A DNA stretch of 64,000 nt from Chitinophagaceae bacterium (GCA_023957125.1 JAMLHL010000008.1:62001-126000), one strand, 5' to 3'. Counted from the stretch's first letter, positions 1-9,722 are shown. The notes: generated from the sequence alone by a model not told the origin. Numbers and translations: made by a program.

Positions 1-591
1 GGTATTTCTGTCTGCCAGCCAGGTAATAAGTTTGAATACCGCCACAACATTGATGACGATCCCTAACGGGATACCGATCAGATAGTCTGTGCCCGTAGCT
101 AACCCTTCGTTGTGAATGATTTTAAAGAAGAAGAAAACACAGGGCGCGAAGAGCAGCCAGCTGGTTGCCAGCCCCGCGTTGTAAATGGTTTTTCCTTTGA
201 TGTTAAAGATGAAGGTATGCGCTATTATATTACCCAGTGAAACCAGGATGGCTGCCATTCCAAGCCAGATAAACCGTTCTCCTGCCAGCGCTGCGAGCAG
301 ATAAAGGGTCCAGCCGATCCATACATTAATAATGAGCGAGGTATTGCTGTTCAGAGGGTATCTGTCGGGCAGGTCGCTGTTGAACATCACCCGGTTAACC
401 ATTCCCGGAAAGGTGGCTGCTACCCGGTATTCTTCCATTTGATGGAAGAAGAGAGATACTAAACTAAGCCACATCAATAGCTGATAGCTGGATAATCCGG
501 GCCGAAAAGAAAAAACGGATGCGAGTATGATCACTCCGAAAATTCCGCCAATGTCATACCAGTGATTGCGTAAAAAATTCAACTTATTCAA
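1..591 (-). CDS. HXXEE domain membrane protein (partial, runs off the window edge)
   Basis: The minus strand is open from a TTG at 591 to the first base of the window, 197 codons with no stop. The translation starts (M)NKLNFLRNHWYDIGG and has several hydrophobic segments separated by short polar loops, so it should sit in the inner membrane. Around residues 50-56 it carries FHQMEEYR, the His-x-x-Glu-Glu signature that names the HXXEE family, whose function is not established. An in-frame TGA lies upstream and there is no ATG between it and the hydrophobic start, so TTG is the best start; AAGAGA just before it may be a weak ribosome binding site. The C-terminus is missing from this window. Confidence 0.7.
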   Translation of the reverse strand, partial: MNKLNFLRNHWYDIGGIFGVIILASVFSFRPGLSSYQLLMWLSLVSLFFHQMEEYRVAATFPGMVNRVMFNSDLPDRYPLNSNTSLIINVWIGWTLYLLAALAGERFIWLGMAAILVSLGNIIAHTFIFNIKGKTIYNAGLATSWLLFAPCVFFFFKIIHNEGLATGTDYLIGIPLGIVINVVAVFKLITWLADRNT

Positions 592-723
592 TCTCTTATA
601 ATGTCGGCAGGCTTTTGCAAAACAGCTTTCCCTTGTGCCGGGGGTGTCTAAAAACGGTCGTCATGAGAGGCTCATGAAGCCGCGCTACTGTACAAGGTAC
701 GTCATTTATACTATATATAAATG

Positions 724-731
724 TAGATTTG
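724..731 (+). promoter_or_regulatory. possible -7 element upstream of mscS
   Basis: TAGATTTG matches the Bacteroidota -7 consensus TAnnTTTG and lies 41 bases before the start codon of the MscS gene. No convincing TTTG at the -33 position is visible, so the call is weak. Confidence 0.3.
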
Positions 732-772
732 CAGAGACGAATAGCCTGGCTAAAAAATAAAAACATTTTGAA

Positions 773-1804
773 ATGACCTTTGATGACGCATTATATTTAT
801 CCCTGTTCCTGGCGGGAGGATTGATCGCCGGTTTTTTTGTGAAAAAAGTAATTTCCCCGTTTTTTAGAAAAATGGCGACCAGCACCAAATGGGCGGTTGA
901 CGATCTGATCATTGAAAGTATAGGGAAGTGGCTGATTCCCTGGTTTGTAGCTTTGGGCGCATTTTTGGGGTGGAAGCGTATTCCGATGGATACCAAATAC
1001 CATCATTGGATGGAAAACGCCCTGATGATTTTTTACGTGTTTTCTGTTACCTGGATCGTTGCCAGGATCCTTTCCGGGATGGCAAAAGTGCACAGTACAC
1101 AGGGTGAAAAGGTAGTGGCCTCTTCCTCCATTGTGAGCAACATCATTAAAGTAATCGTTTATTGCATTGGTTTTTTGGTGATCCTGCAGTCCCTGGGGAT
1201 TTCCATTACCCCCGTGTTGACGGCGTTAGGCGTAGGAGGTTTGGCGGTTGCCCTTGCATTGCAGGATACGCTGTCGAATTTGTTTGCGGGGATCCAGATC
1301 ATCTCCACCCGCATGATCAATCACGGCGATTTTATAAGACTGGATTCGGGGCAGGACGGCTTTGTGGAAGATATCAGCTGGCGCTATACCACGCTCAGGA
1401 CGGGCGACAATAACCGGATTATTATTCCCAACTCCAAGCTTGCCGGCGTGATCCTGGCCAATTATTATTATCCGGATCAGGAAGTATTGTTTGATGTTTC
1501 AATAGGGGTGGATTACAACAGCGATCTTCGGCAGGTAGAGCAGGTAACCGTTGAGGTACTCAAAGAAATCCAAAAAGATTTTGCGGATTGTGTTCAAAGT
1601 TTCGAACCTTTTATTCGTTTCCAGCAGTTTGGCGACAGCAGTATAACCCTGAAAGCTTTCCTTAAATCCAAAACCTTTGGCGGACAGTTTCTCGTCAAAC
1701 ACGAACTCATGAAAAAGCTGCACCGGAGATACAAGGATGAGGGAATTAATATACCGTTTCCCGTTCGGGATGTGTATTTGCATGATGCCGGAATGAAGTC
1801 TTGA
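773..1804 (+). CDS. small-conductance mechanosensitive channel, MscS family
   Basis: This 343-residue inner-membrane protein should open on membrane tension and release solutes during osmotic downshock. Hydrophobic segments lie near residues 7-24, 52-68, 80-100 and 120-140. They are followed by the pore-lining helix typical of MscS (about 145-175) with Gly and Ala spaced as in LTALGVGGLAVALA, then QDTLSNLFAG. The cytoplasmic beta domain follows with HGDFIRLDSGQDGFVEDI and the conserved IIIPNSKL. The length fits mid-size MscS paralogues with extra N-terminal helices. It stands alone and converges with the rRNA methyltransferase gene. The ATG at 773 places the first helix directly at the N-terminus. 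Confidence 0.92.
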   Translation: MTFDDALYLSLFLAGGLIAGFFVKKVISPFFRKMATSTKWAVDDLIIESIGKWLIPWFVALGAFLGWKRIPMDTKYHHWMENALMIFYVFSVTWIVARILSGMAKVHSTQGEKVVASSSIVSNIIKVIVYCIGFLVILQSLGISITPVLTALGVGGLAVALALQDTLSNLFAGIQIISTRMINHGDFIRLDSGQDGFVEDISWRYTTLRTGDNNRIIIPNSKLAGVILANYYYPDQEVLFDVSIGVDYNSDLRQVEQVTVEVLKEIQKDFADCVQSFEPFIRFQQFGDSSITLKAFLKSKTFGGQFLVKHELMKKLHRRYKDEGINIPFPVRDVYLHDAGMKS

Positions 1805-1825
1805 GGGAAAATGTGGAAATAGCAA

Positions 1826-1870
1826 CAGGTATGAGGTACCAGGTATCCGGTTGCTCAGCAGGTTGCAGGG
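1826..1870 (+). repeat. heptanucleotide tandem repeat, CAGGTnn type
   Basis: Units CAGGTAT, GAGGTAC, CAGGTAT, CCGGTTG and, after a 5-base interruption, CAGGTTG follow each other with period 7. The rest of the 1805-2199 gap between the convergent mscS and rsmB-like genes holds a doubled GGAGTTTTTAGTTT at about 1870-1898, G-rich filler and a second heptamer tract in the opposite orientation. I see no convincing gene there. Confidence 0.65.
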
Positions 1871-2161
1871 GGAGTTTTTAGTTTGGAGTTTTTAGTTTGG
1901 GAATTTGGGGTGGGGGAGCGGGGTGTGGGGTGTGGGGGTGCAAGTTGCACGTTGCAAGGTAGAGGCAGGGGCAAGGACACAGGGTGCAGGTTGCATGGAG
2001 TACATGATTACTACCCTGACCTGCAATATAAACCATACCCTTTCGCCAAAAGGAAATTTGTAGTACACAAACCGGAACTCAAAAAAATTGAAACCCCCTT
2101 CACTGGCGAATATTCACCCCCTTAGCTGCAACTTGGGCTAAAAACTGAGATCTGCAACTTG

Positions 2162-2201
2162 GACCTGCTACCTAAAACCTGAAACCTGCGACCTGCAACC
2201 T
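2162..2201 (-). repeat. heptanucleotide tandem repeat abutting the rsmB-like stop codon
   Basis: Read on the minus strand this is AGGTTGC, AGGTCGC, AGGTTTC, AGGTTTT, AGGTAGC, AGGTCCA: six heptamers of the same AGGTnnn type as the tract at 1826-1870 but inverted relative to it. The tract runs into the TAG stop of the methyltransferase gene, so the 3' end of that mRNA begins with these repeats. Confidence 0.65.
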
Positions 2202-3408
2202 AATGATCTTCCGCGGGCGATTTCAACAACGCGGCGAACATAGTATCCGCTTTTTTATCATAGCCTTTCAGCAGTTTTTTTCTTATCAGTTTCAACCCGC
2301 AGTTTTTTTCTAATTCAATTACCTGGTCTTCATTTTCTGCCTTGAAAACAGAACAGGTAATATACAGCAGGTATCCGCCCGGTTTCAGAAAGGGAATGAC
2401 ATTTTGAGTGATTTTCTTTTGTAAACCAACGTAATGATCCAGTTTTTCTTCCGGCCAGAAATATAATTGTTCCGGCGTTCTGGACCAGGTACCGCTGCCC
2501 GAGCAGGGTACATCACAAATGATCAGATCATAACGCTCTCCCTGCTTCTGTTGTAGAGGAAGGGTCAGGTCAACCGTTGTCACGGAATATGGCTCTATTC
2601 CGGCGGTCGCAAAACGCTTCTTCAGGTTCAATAAGATAGATTTTCGTATGTCCGTAACGGTAAGTTCAACGTTAGGTAAAATATCCCGGACTAAGATAGA
2701 TTTTCCGCCACTGGCCGCACAACAATCCCAAACCCGGAGCCGGGGTTCGTTTTTAAGCGGCTCTAAAAATTGGGCAATCTGCTGCGAGCTGTAATCCTGT
2801 ATCACTGCTTCCCGGTCGGTTTCAATGACTGTATGCAGTTTTGTGGTATTGTCCAGGGCAAGGCAATTCTTTCCCATTGCCCGGTAACCTATTTTCGCAT
2901 CGCCTAATTTTTTCTGTACTATTTTCATATGTCCCGGCCGTACACGGATGAATAAATCGGGCCAGATTAAAAAAGAATCGCAAAACGCGGTATAGTCGGT
3001 CCCTTCACTGAGTGCTGATTTCCAGGGGAAAATATGAAGCGGGGAAAGCGGCGGAGCCTTTAATTCCTCTTCGATTATTTTACATTTTTCATTAACGGAG
3101 AGATATATCTTTTCCTGCCAGGAGGGTCTGAGATGATGCAGCCATTCACCGGGCTGTGTACTGCACAAAAACAAAGCCGCGGGAATATATTCCGGCAGCC
3201 GGTCATTCACTTTTGCATGGTTTGAAAAAAACATTCTCCCGGTACGGTAATAACAATAACACAAATGACTTATCTGCTTCCGGTCGTTGGAACCGTACTT
3301 GCGGTTTGTTGCAAAAAAAGAACGGAGGAAAACAGCCAGCGGCTGCTGTCCCCGGTACAACCGGACGATTGCAACGGCTGTATTAAGATAAGAATGATAC
3401 CTGCTCAC
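2200..3408 (-). CDS. RsmB/RsmF-type rRNA (cytosine-C5) methyltransferase
   Basis: This 402-residue cytosolic enzyme of the NOL1/NOP2/sun family should transfer a methyl group from S-adenosylmethionine to C5 of a cytosine in 16S rRNA. An N-terminal NusB-like helical region (about 1-110) precedes the Rossmann catalytic domain. The SAM-binding motif VWDCCAASGGKS is at 226-237 and VTDIRKS follows near 251. Motif IV is CDVPCSGSGTW, with Cys302 as the release cysteine, and motif VI is YITCS, with Cys352 as the nucleophile. The start is GTG at 3408, chosen because family alignments begin at SRYHSYLNTA. It lies 36 bases downstream of the lipoprotein gene and may be the last gene of that transcript. 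The exact target base cannot be told from sequence. Confidence 0.85.
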   Translation of the reverse strand: MSRYHSYLNTAVAIVRLYRGQQPLAVFLRSFFATNRKYGSNDRKQISHLCYCYYRTGRMFFSNHAKVNDRLPEYIPAALFLCSTQPGEWLHHLRPSWQEKIYLSVNEKCKIIEEELKAPPLSPLHIFPWKSALSEGTDYTAFCDSFLIWPDLFIRVRPGHMKIVQKKLGDAKIGYRAMGKNCLALDNTTKLHTVIETDREAVIQDYSSQQIAQFLEPLKNEPRLRVWDCCAASGGKSILVRDILPNVELTVTDIRKSILLNLKKRFATAGIEPYSVTTVDLTLPLQQKQGERYDLIICDVPCSGSGTWSRTPEQLYFWPEEKLDHYVGLQKKITQNVIPFLKPGGYLLYITCSVFKAENEDQVIELEKNCGLKLIRKKLLKGYDKKADTMFAALLKSPAEDH

Positions 3409-3444
3409 TTTGCAAAACTGAATAAAAGAATGGAAAACCGGGGA

Positions 3445-4305
3445 CTATTGATAGTAGTAAGTATAATTGATCTTTTCCAGGGTGACCAGATTTGTCCATA
3501 CCGCCTTCAAAGGTTTGTTGGCGCTGTTGAATTCTTCATAACTTATGTCCCACGATCCATCCTCCTCAGAATCCAGGATATTTATAAGGCCATTCGGAGA
3601 GTCGAGACCCGGCGTCATAAATCCAAACAATTTTCCTTCGTTCCCGAGGTCAAAAGGAGATAATTTATCATTGTATTGAAACCTGAGTACCTGGGGAGGA
3701 TCCTGCCCGTTTTCGGCGAATACCACGGTCATAACAGAAACATTCCCCTTATCATCATAGGCGTATGTGCTTACCTGGAAGTTGTGGAAAACCGGGTTGT
3801 CGTTTAACTTTATCATCGCCTTCACCTGCGTTATCCGTCCCTTACTGTCATAGGTGTAAACCACACTGTCTTTGATCACATTGTGGTTGTCGTCTGCAAA
3901 AGTCATGATGCCATATATGTATTGCCCGTTATCCGTGTAGTGCAGTTCAATTAATGTGCTGTCCCGTTGTACAATATTCCCATTTCTGTCATAGGTTGTC
4001 CCTATACTTAGTATGGAATCAATATCCCCCCGTTGGTTCCGGAAGTAAATATTGTCTTCCACCGTGTAGGGCCCGTCCACCTTGCCTTCAATTTTGCCTG
4101 CGATATGGATCAGTTTTTTATTCTCGTCGTAGGTAAGCGTATTGACCCCCATATATGACGCCCCGGCAGGTTGTTGCGTTATCTTCACCAGCAACATATC
4201 CTTTGGGTCGTCCTCAGCTCTTCTCCTCTCAAAAGACTCTTCCTTGCTACAGGAAAGCGCAAGCATCATCAACGCCAGCGCCGGGATGATCCGGGAAAAA
4301 TTCAT
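3445..4305 (-). CDS. lipoprotein with YD-like repeats (DUF4595-like)
   Basis: This 286-residue predicted lipoprotein has a signal peptide ending in LMMLALSC, so Cys19 or Cys20 is the likely lipidation site, followed by acidic SKEESFE. The body repeats short strands of the form YTYDSKGRITQV, YAYDDKGNVSVM and LTYDENKKLIHI, which resemble RHS/YD-type beta repeats and the DUF4595 family common in Bacteroidota. The function is unknown; it probably sits on the periplasmic or outer face of the outer membrane. It is a paralogue of the next gene upstream (4380-5294): both end in a YYY-containing strand and share FDLGNE/MNFGQE-like segments. It lies 74 bases downstream of that gene. Confidence 0.65.
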   Translation of the reverse strand: MNFSRIIPALALMMLALSCSKEESFERRRAEDDPKDMLLVKITQQPAGASYMGVNTLTYDENKKLIHIAGKIEGKVDGPYTVEDNIYFRNQRGDIDSILSIGTTYDRNGNIVQRDSTLIELHYTDNGQYIYGIMTFADDNHNVIKDSVVYTYDSKGRITQVKAMIKLNDNPVFHNFQVSTYAYDDKGNVSVMTVVFAENGQDPPQVLRFQYNDKLSPFDLGNEGKLFGFMTPGLDSPNGLINILDSEEDGSWDISYEEFNSANKPLKAVWTNLVTLEKINYTYYYQ

Positions 4306-4379
4306 AGATGGTATATTAAAGGTTTAAGAGAAATTATGTATGATATAATAAGTTTGTTCTGCCGTTGTCCGTACAGTTT

Positions 4380-5294
4380 TTACTTCAGGTAATAATACTT
4401 AAAGATTATTTTTTCACCGCTGTTATAGCGCCATATTGCTGAAACCGGTTTGTTGTAAGTGTTGTAAGTATATTGCACCGTATAACCGTCTTCGGGATGA
4501 ATATTATTGGTACATGCGGTAACATTATTAATGGTGGGCATGGAAACCATAAAATCACCAAGCAAGAGCATTTCCTGCCCAAAATTCATGGGGTTGATCT
4601 TTTCATCGTACTCAAACCTGTCTGTAAACCAGTCTTCCCTCTCGGCGTTTCTCATCATGGTCCCTTTCCGGACCATAATATTGCCTCCGGTATCATACAC
4701 ATATCCGAACTCATCTCCCGGACTGGCTGTATTATTGTTTTCCAAATGATATATAGCCACTGTTTTTATACGTCCATCTGCCCCGTAGGTATATGCAATG
4801 CTGTCGTTAACGGGATCTGATTCCCCTATACCCGTTCCCAAAGCGTACCGGTATCCGGAAGCCGCATCATCGTAATACAGGTCAAAGTTTTCAGTCCAAT
4901 GCAGTTGCGGGTCATCCGGACCACTGTAATACAGGTAAGTTTCAATCTTCATCTTATTCACAAGCCCCTTGTCATTCCTCCAAAACTGCTGCCTAAAACT
5001 ATAAACTTCGTTATCTCCTGACCCCACCCCTTCGTTTAGTCCTTTAATTTCCATTATTCTGTTATCGCCGTCATATTCAAAACGAACCACCATAGAATCT
5101 TTCTCTCCCTCATATTGTCTCACCCAACGTTTGAGCAGACCGCCGTTTTCTGCAAAGGGAATCGTATCGGTATTTACATTTACCGTTAGTGTATCCGCCA
5201 CAGGCGGATTATCTTCCTGTTCCACCGATGCCTCTTTTGTGCAGGAACTTATCCCTACAACAACACCCAGCAGGAAAAATAATTTTGTTTTCAT
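4380..5294 (-). CDS. lipoprotein with YD-like repeats, paralogue of the 3445-4305 protein
   Basis: This 304-residue predicted lipoprotein starts MKTKLFFLLGVVVGISSC, giving a clear lipobox with Cys at residue 18. Repeated strands such as FEYDGDNRIMEI, YTYGADGRIKTV and YVYDTGGNIMVR match those of its neighbour and suggest the same DUF4595-like beta fold. I chose the ATG at 5294, one base after the odhB stop codon; a TTG at 5306 would overlap odhB and add four residues ahead of the signal peptide. The tight spacing implies co-transcription and probably translational coupling with odhB. No link between such lipoproteins and 2-oxoglutarate dehydrogenase is known to me. Confidence 0.65.
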   Translation of the reverse strand: MKTKLFFLLGVVVGISSCTKEASVEQEDNPPVADTLTVNVNTDTIPFAENGGLLKRWVRQYEGEKDSMVVRFEYDGDNRIMEIKGLNEGVGSGDNEVYSFRQQFWRNDKGLVNKMKIETYLYYSGPDDPQLHWTENFDLYYDDAASGYRYALGTGIGESDPVNDSIAYTYGADGRIKTVAIYHLENNNTASPGDEFGYVYDTGGNIMVRKGTMMRNAEREDWFTDRFEYDEKINPMNFGQEMLLLGDFMVSMPTINNVTACTNNIHPEDGYTVQYTYNTYNKPVSAIWRYNSGEKIIFKYYYLK

Positions 5295-5295
5295 A

Positions 5296-6885
5296 TTACA
5301 GTTCAAGCAATGATCTTACAGGATCTTTTCCAATCAGTAACATCTCAGGATTTTCCAGCAATTCCTTAACCCTTACTAAAAAGCTCACCGACTCCCGGCC
5401 ATCAATGATCCGGTGATCATAGCTCAGCGCCACATACATCATCGGCCGGATCACCACCTGGCCGTTCAGGGCGATAGGGCGTTCCTGGATTTTGTGCATG
5501 CCAAGAATGGCGCTTTGGGGCAGGTTGATGATCGGCGTGCTCATCAGCGAACCAAATACTCCACCGTTTGTAATAGTAAAGGTGCCGCCCTGCAGTTCCT
5601 CTATGGTCAATTTATTATCCCGCGCCTTACCTGCCAGTTCTATCACTTTTCGTTCGATATCCGCCATGCTGATGCTTTCCACATTTCGTATCACCGGTAC
5701 TGTCAGTCCGCGGGGCGTGCTCACCGCTATACTGATATCGGCATAATCATGGTACACCAGTTCCTCTCCATCAATATAACCGTTCACAGCAGGCCATTCC
5801 GATAAGGCGATGGCGCAGGCCTTGGCAAAAAAGCTCATGAATCCAAGCCCCACCCCATGGGTTTCTTTAAACTTGTCTTTGTACAACTTTCTCACTTCCA
5901 TCACCCGGGTCATGTCCACTTCATTGAAAGTGGTCAGCATGGCCGTTGTATTTTTGGACTCCACCAGCCGGCGGCTGATGGTTTTCCGTAAACTGGTCAT
6001 TTTTTGCCGGCGAACATTCCTGGAGAGGAGTTCCTGCCCTTCAAAGGCCATTTTACCCGGATGTTTTAAGGCTTCCAGCACATCACCTTTCACTATCCTG
6101 CCCGCCGTTCCGCTGGCGGTGATGGTTTTGGGGTCAATCTTTTTATCGGCGATGATGGCAGCCGCTACGGGGGTGGCTTTTATATCGGAAGACAAGGCGG
6201 GGGAGGGCTCCTCCGTTTTTTGCCGGGCTGGAGCGGCTGTTTCGGCTTTTGCAGCAGCCGGTGCCTCTTTTTGCGCGGGCGTTTCCTGCTCTTCGGGTAC
6301 CGCTATATCAGCGTCAATAATCGCGATCATGTCGCCAATTTTAACAGTGTCTCCTTCGTTAGCCCTGGTAGATAACCTGCCTGCTTCTTCCGCGTTGAGT
6401 TCAAAGGTGGCTTTTTCGCTTTCCAGTTCAGCAATCACTTCATCCCTGTGTACCAGATCGCCGTCTTTTTTTATCCACTTCAATAGCGTTACCTCACTGA
6501 TAGATTCTCCTACAGTGGGTACTTTGACATCTATTTTCCCCAGTCCTGCCGCTTTCGCTTCAGATGGGGCTGCCGGTGCGGAGGGATCTTTCTCGGTTTT
6601 GCGGGTCTCCTTCATTTCGGGGGCAACTTCTTTGGCAGCGGCGGGTTTGGACGCCTCGTCGTCTATTTGGGCCATCACCGAGCCAATGTCTATGGTGTCT
6701 CCTTCATTGATCAAAGTTTTTAAAACCCCGGATTTTTCAGCATTCACTTCAAAAGTGGCTTTTTCACTTTCCAGCTCCGCTATTACCTCGTCCCTTTCCA
6801 CGTATGCTCCATCGGGCTTCATCCATTTCAATAATGTAACTTCACTTATGGATTCTCCTACTGTCGGAACCTTGATATCAATCAT
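5296..6885 (-). CDS. odhB: 2-oxoglutarate dehydrogenase E2, dihydrolipoyllysine-residue succinyltransferase
   Basis: This 529-residue core subunit of the 2-oxoglutarate dehydrogenase complex transfers the succinyl group from lipoamide to CoA. Two lipoyl domains lie in tandem at about 1-75 and 117-190, each with the lipoylation motif [10 protein letters not shown] (Lys42 in the first). Ala/Pro/Glu-rich linkers follow, then a peripheral E1/E3-binding domain at about 236-276 ([12 protein letters not shown]...GRIVKGDV) and the catalytic domain with SYDHRIIDG near residue 500, which carries the His and Asp of the acyltransferase site. Many E2o proteins have a single lipoyl domain; two are seen in some Bacteroidota. 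It lies 38 bases downstream of odhA. The E3 gene is not in the window. Confidence 0.95.
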   Translation of the reverse strand: MIDIKVPTVGESISEVTLLKWMKPDGAYVERDEVIAELESEKATFEVNAEKSGVLKTLINEGDTIDIGSVMAQIDDEASKPAAAKEVAPEMKETRKTEKDPSAPAAPSEAKAAGLGKIDVKVPTVGESISEVTLLKWIKKDGDLVHRDEVIAELESEKATFELNAEEAGRLSTRANEGDTVKIGDMIAIIDADIAVPEEQETPAQKEAPAAAKAETAAPARQKTEEPSPALSSDIKATPVAAAIIADKKIDPKTITASGTAGRIVKGDVLEALKHPGKMAFEGQELLSRNVRRQKMTSLRKTISRRLVESKNTTAMLTTFNEVDMTRVMEVRKLYKDKFKETHGVGLGFMSFFAKACAIALSEWPAVNGYIDGEELVYHDYADISIAVSTPRGLTVPVIRNVESISMADIERKVIELAGKARDNKLTIEELQGGTFTITNGGVFGSLMSTPIINLPQSAILGMHKIQERPIALNGQVVIRPMMYVALSYDHRIIDGRESVSFLVRVKELLENPEMLLIGKDPVRSLLEL

Positions 6886-6923
6886 GTTTTTTGATTTATG
6901 CTGATTTATCCTGAGTTATAAAA

Positions 6924-9722
6924 TTAAATTGAAAATGCCGTTTCGATGATCTCATTTTGCTCCTGAACATGTATTTTGTGCAAACCGGTTGCCGGAGATG
7001 CGCTGCTTTCCCTGCTGATCACGCCGTAATTAATTTCCTGCAATCCTAATTGTCGTAAACCGGTATTCAGGTTCATTTGTAAGAAGGAAGCGGCTCCCAT
7101 ATTCAATGGCTCTTCCTGTACCCAATACCAGATGGCTTTATTATATTTGGCATAGAGGGCCGACAGTTGCCGGTAAGGCAAAGGGTACAGCTGCTCTATC
7201 CGGATCAGGGCTACATCTTTCCGGTTGTCTTTTTCCTGCCTTGCGGCGAGATCAAAATATACTTTCCCCGAGCAGAAGATCACTTTCTTTACCCCGGAAG
7301 CATCTTCTATAAACGGGTCGTCTATTATTTCCATAAAACCACCACGGGTAAATTCTTCAACGGAAGAGTAGGTTCCCACGTGACGGAGATTGGCCTTGGG
7401 GGAAAAGTTGATCAGTGGTTTCCGGAAAGGCCAGGCTAATTGCCTGCGCAAGACATGAAAATAATTAGCCGCTGTAGTGGTATTGGTCATCACCACATTT
7501 AATTCGGCGCACATCTGCAAAAATCGCTCCATCCTCGCAGAACTATGTTCCGGGCCCTGGCCTTCATAGCCGTGCGGCAGCAACATTACCAGGCCGTTCA
7601 TACGGTTCCATTTTTCCTCCCCGGAAGTAATGAACTGATCAATCATGGGCTGTGCCACGTTGCAAAAATCACCAAACTGCGCTTCCCAGACCACCAAAGC
7701 ATTGGGATTGGATAACGCGAAGCCGTATTCAAACCCCAGTACGCCGTATTCGCTCAAAAAAGAATTGTAGATCCTGTATTTGCCTTTTGCCCCCGGGATA
7801 GAGCTGAGCCGGTTGTAAGCCCTGTCGTTATTTTCGTCTCTTAATACGGCGTGGCGGTGAGAAAAAGTGCCCCTGCATATATCCTGGCCGGTCATACGAA
7901 CGTCTTTCCCGTCCAGTAAGATGCTGCCATAAGCGAGGAGTTCGCCGGTAGCCCAATCCAGCTTTCTCTCGTTGTCAAATAGTTTTACTTTGTCGCGGAT
8001 GATCTTCTCCACCTTACGCAGCGGGGTAAAATCCTCCGGCCATTTCATCATGGCATTAAAAATAGTAGTGAACTGCTCTCCGGTGATGGCGGTTTCCGGC
8101 GATTGATCAAAATCTTCGTCCGTAGCTTTTCTCAGTTGTTTCCACCAGCGGTCGGGTTGCTGATAGGTATAAGGCAGGGGGTTTTGCTTTACCTCGTCCA
8201 AACGATCCTGCAGATCATCCCAGAATTTCTTCTCCATGCCTTTTGCCAGTTCCTGTGCTTCCGGTTCGCCGTGTTCCAGCAGGTATTTTACATATACTTC
8301 CCTGGGATTGGGATGTTTGTCAATCAGGGCATACAAAGTAGGCTGGGTAAATTTTGGATCATCTCCTTCATTGTGCCCGTGCTTCCGGTAGCACACCATA
8401 TCTATAAATACATCCGATTGAAATTCCTTGCGATACCGGGCGGCTATTTCGGCACATTTTACCACGGCTTCCGGGTCGTCGCCGTTTACATGCATTACCG
8501 GTGCCTGCACCATAGCGGCCAGCGAGGTGCAGTAATCGGAGCTGCGCGCATCATCGAAATCCGTAGTGAACCCGATCTGATTATTGATCACAAAATGAAT
8601 GGTGCCACCGGTATAAAAGCCTTCCAGTTTACACATCTGCAATACCTCATAAACAATACCCTGGCCCGCCATAGATGCGTCTCCATGTATCAGGATAGGC
8701 AACACCTTTTCATATTCAGAGTTGTATAGTATATTAGCCCGGCCTCTTGCGAAACCCACCACTACCGGATCCACCGATTCCAGGTGGGAGGGGTTGGGCA
8801 TCAGCTTCAGATACATGGATTTCCCGGTGGGCGTTTTTACTTCGCTTCCATAACCCAAATGGTATTTTACATCGCCGCTGCCCATTGTCTGATCTACTTT
8901 GCCGGTACCCTCAAATTCGCTGAAAATATGTTCATAGGTTTTTCCCATGATATTTGCCAGCACATTCAGCCTGCCCCGGTGGGCCATTCCGATCACTACT
9001 TCCTGAACGTCAAATTCCGCCGCTTTATTAATAATGGCATCTAAAGCCGGGATGGTGGTTTCTCCTCCTTCGAGGGAAAATCTTTTTTGCCCGATAAATT
9101 TTGTATGCAGGAATTTTTCAAACAGCACCGCCTGGTTTATTTTTTCCAGGATCCGTTCTTTTTGTTCCAATGAAAGCGGGCGGGTGAAATTTTTTTCCAT
9201 CTCCCCCGAAAGCCAGTCCACCTTTTTCTGATCACTGATGTATTTGAATTCAATGCCCACATGCCCGGCATAGCACTGCTGCAAATGGGTGAGTATGTTC
9301 CGTAAAGAGGTGGTACCCAGCCCGATGAGGTTGCCGGCGAAAAATTTTTTGTCCAGGTCTTCTTCACTGAAGCCAAAAAATCCGAGATTCAGGTTGGCGC
9401 CCCTGTCTTTACGCTTGCGGATAGGGTTGGTATCGGCAATCAGGTGTCCTTTATTCCGGTAACCTAAGATCATCCGGTAAGCACCTAATTCTTTTTTCCA
9501 ATCCACCCCGTCGGTAGTGGTATAGGCGGGCGTTTCCGCGGCCACACCCGCATAAGAGCCATTGCCATTGGTTGCTGTTGTAACGTTTGAAACGGCAAAA
9601 TCGAACCCTTCGAAAAACTTTTTAAACTCCGGATCCACACTTGCCGGATCCTTCACAAAATCATTATATAAATCTTCTATATAAGATGGATCTGAGCTGG
9701 TTATATAAGAAAAATCCTTCAT
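6924..9722 (-). CDS. odhA: 2-oxoglutarate dehydrogenase E1 component
   Basis: This 932-residue thiamine-diphosphate enzyme decarboxylates 2-oxoglutarate and succinylates the lipoyl group of E2 in the TCA cycle. The N-terminus (MKDFSYITSSDPSYIEDLYNDF) is the usual E2-binding segment. The body shows IGMAHRGRLNVLAN, GDASMAGQGIVYE and the ThDP/Mg region VNGDDPEAVVKCAEIA. RKHGHNEGDDPKFTQP, LLPHGYEGQGPEHSSAR and the C-terminal EEPLNMGA complete the family pattern. The start is the ATG at 9722; an in-frame TTG at 9743 is ruled out because it sits at the predicted transcription start. It heads the odhA-odhB-lipoprotein transcript. Confidence 0.96.
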   Translation of the reverse strand: MKDFSYITSSDPSYIEDLYNDFVKDPASVDPEFKKFFEGFDFAVSNVTTATNGNGSYAGVAAETPAYTTTDGVDWKKELGAYRMILGYRNKGHLIADTNPIRKRKDRGANLNLGFFGFSEEDLDKKFFAGNLIGLGTTSLRNILTHLQQCYAGHVGIEFKYISDQKKVDWLSGEMEKNFTRPLSLEQKERILEKINQAVLFEKFLHTKFIGQKRFSLEGGETTIPALDAIINKAAEFDVQEVVIGMAHRGRLNVLANIMGKTYEHIFSEFEGTGKVDQTMGSGDVKYHLGYGSEVKTPTGKSMYLKLMPNPSHLESVDPVVVGFARGRANILYNSEYEKVLPILIHGDASMAGQGIVYEVLQMCKLEGFYTGGTIHFVINNQIGFTTDFDDARSSDYCTSLAAMVQAPVMHVNGDDPEAVVKCAEIAARYRKEFQSDVFIDMVCYRKHGHNEGDDPKFTQPTLYALIDKHPNPREVYVKYLLEHGEPEAQELAKGMEKKFWDDLQDRLDEVKQNPLPYTYQQPDRWWKQLRKATDEDFDQSPETAITGEQFTTIFNAMMKWPEDFTPLRKVEKIIRDKVKLFDNERKLDWATGELLAYGSILLDGKDVRMTGQDICRGTFSHRHAVLRDENNDRAYNRLSSIPGAKGKYRIYNSFLSEYGVLGFEYGFALSNPNALVVWEAQFGDFCNVAQPMIDQFITSGEEKWNRMNGLVMLLPHGYEGQGPEHSSARMERFLQMCAELNVVMTNTTTAANYFHVLRRQLAWPFRKPLINFSPKANLRHVGTYSSVEEFTRGGFMEIIDDPFIEDASGVKKVIFCSGKVYFDLAARQEKDNRKDVALIRIEQLYPLPYRQLSALYAKYNKAIWYWVQEEPLNMGAASFLQMNLNTGLRQLGLQEINYGVISRESSASPATGLHKIHVQEQNEIIETAFSI

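Noticed and set aside
1883..2125. An 80-codon open frame between mscS and the rsmB-like gene
   Set aside because: It covers low-complexity G-rich DNA next to heptamer repeats and has no family or signal features.
5810..6904. A 364-codon open frame on the plus strand opposite odhB
   Set aside because: It is an antisense shadow of the Ala/Pro/Glu-rich linkers of odhB and has a Ser/Ala-biased composition without domains.
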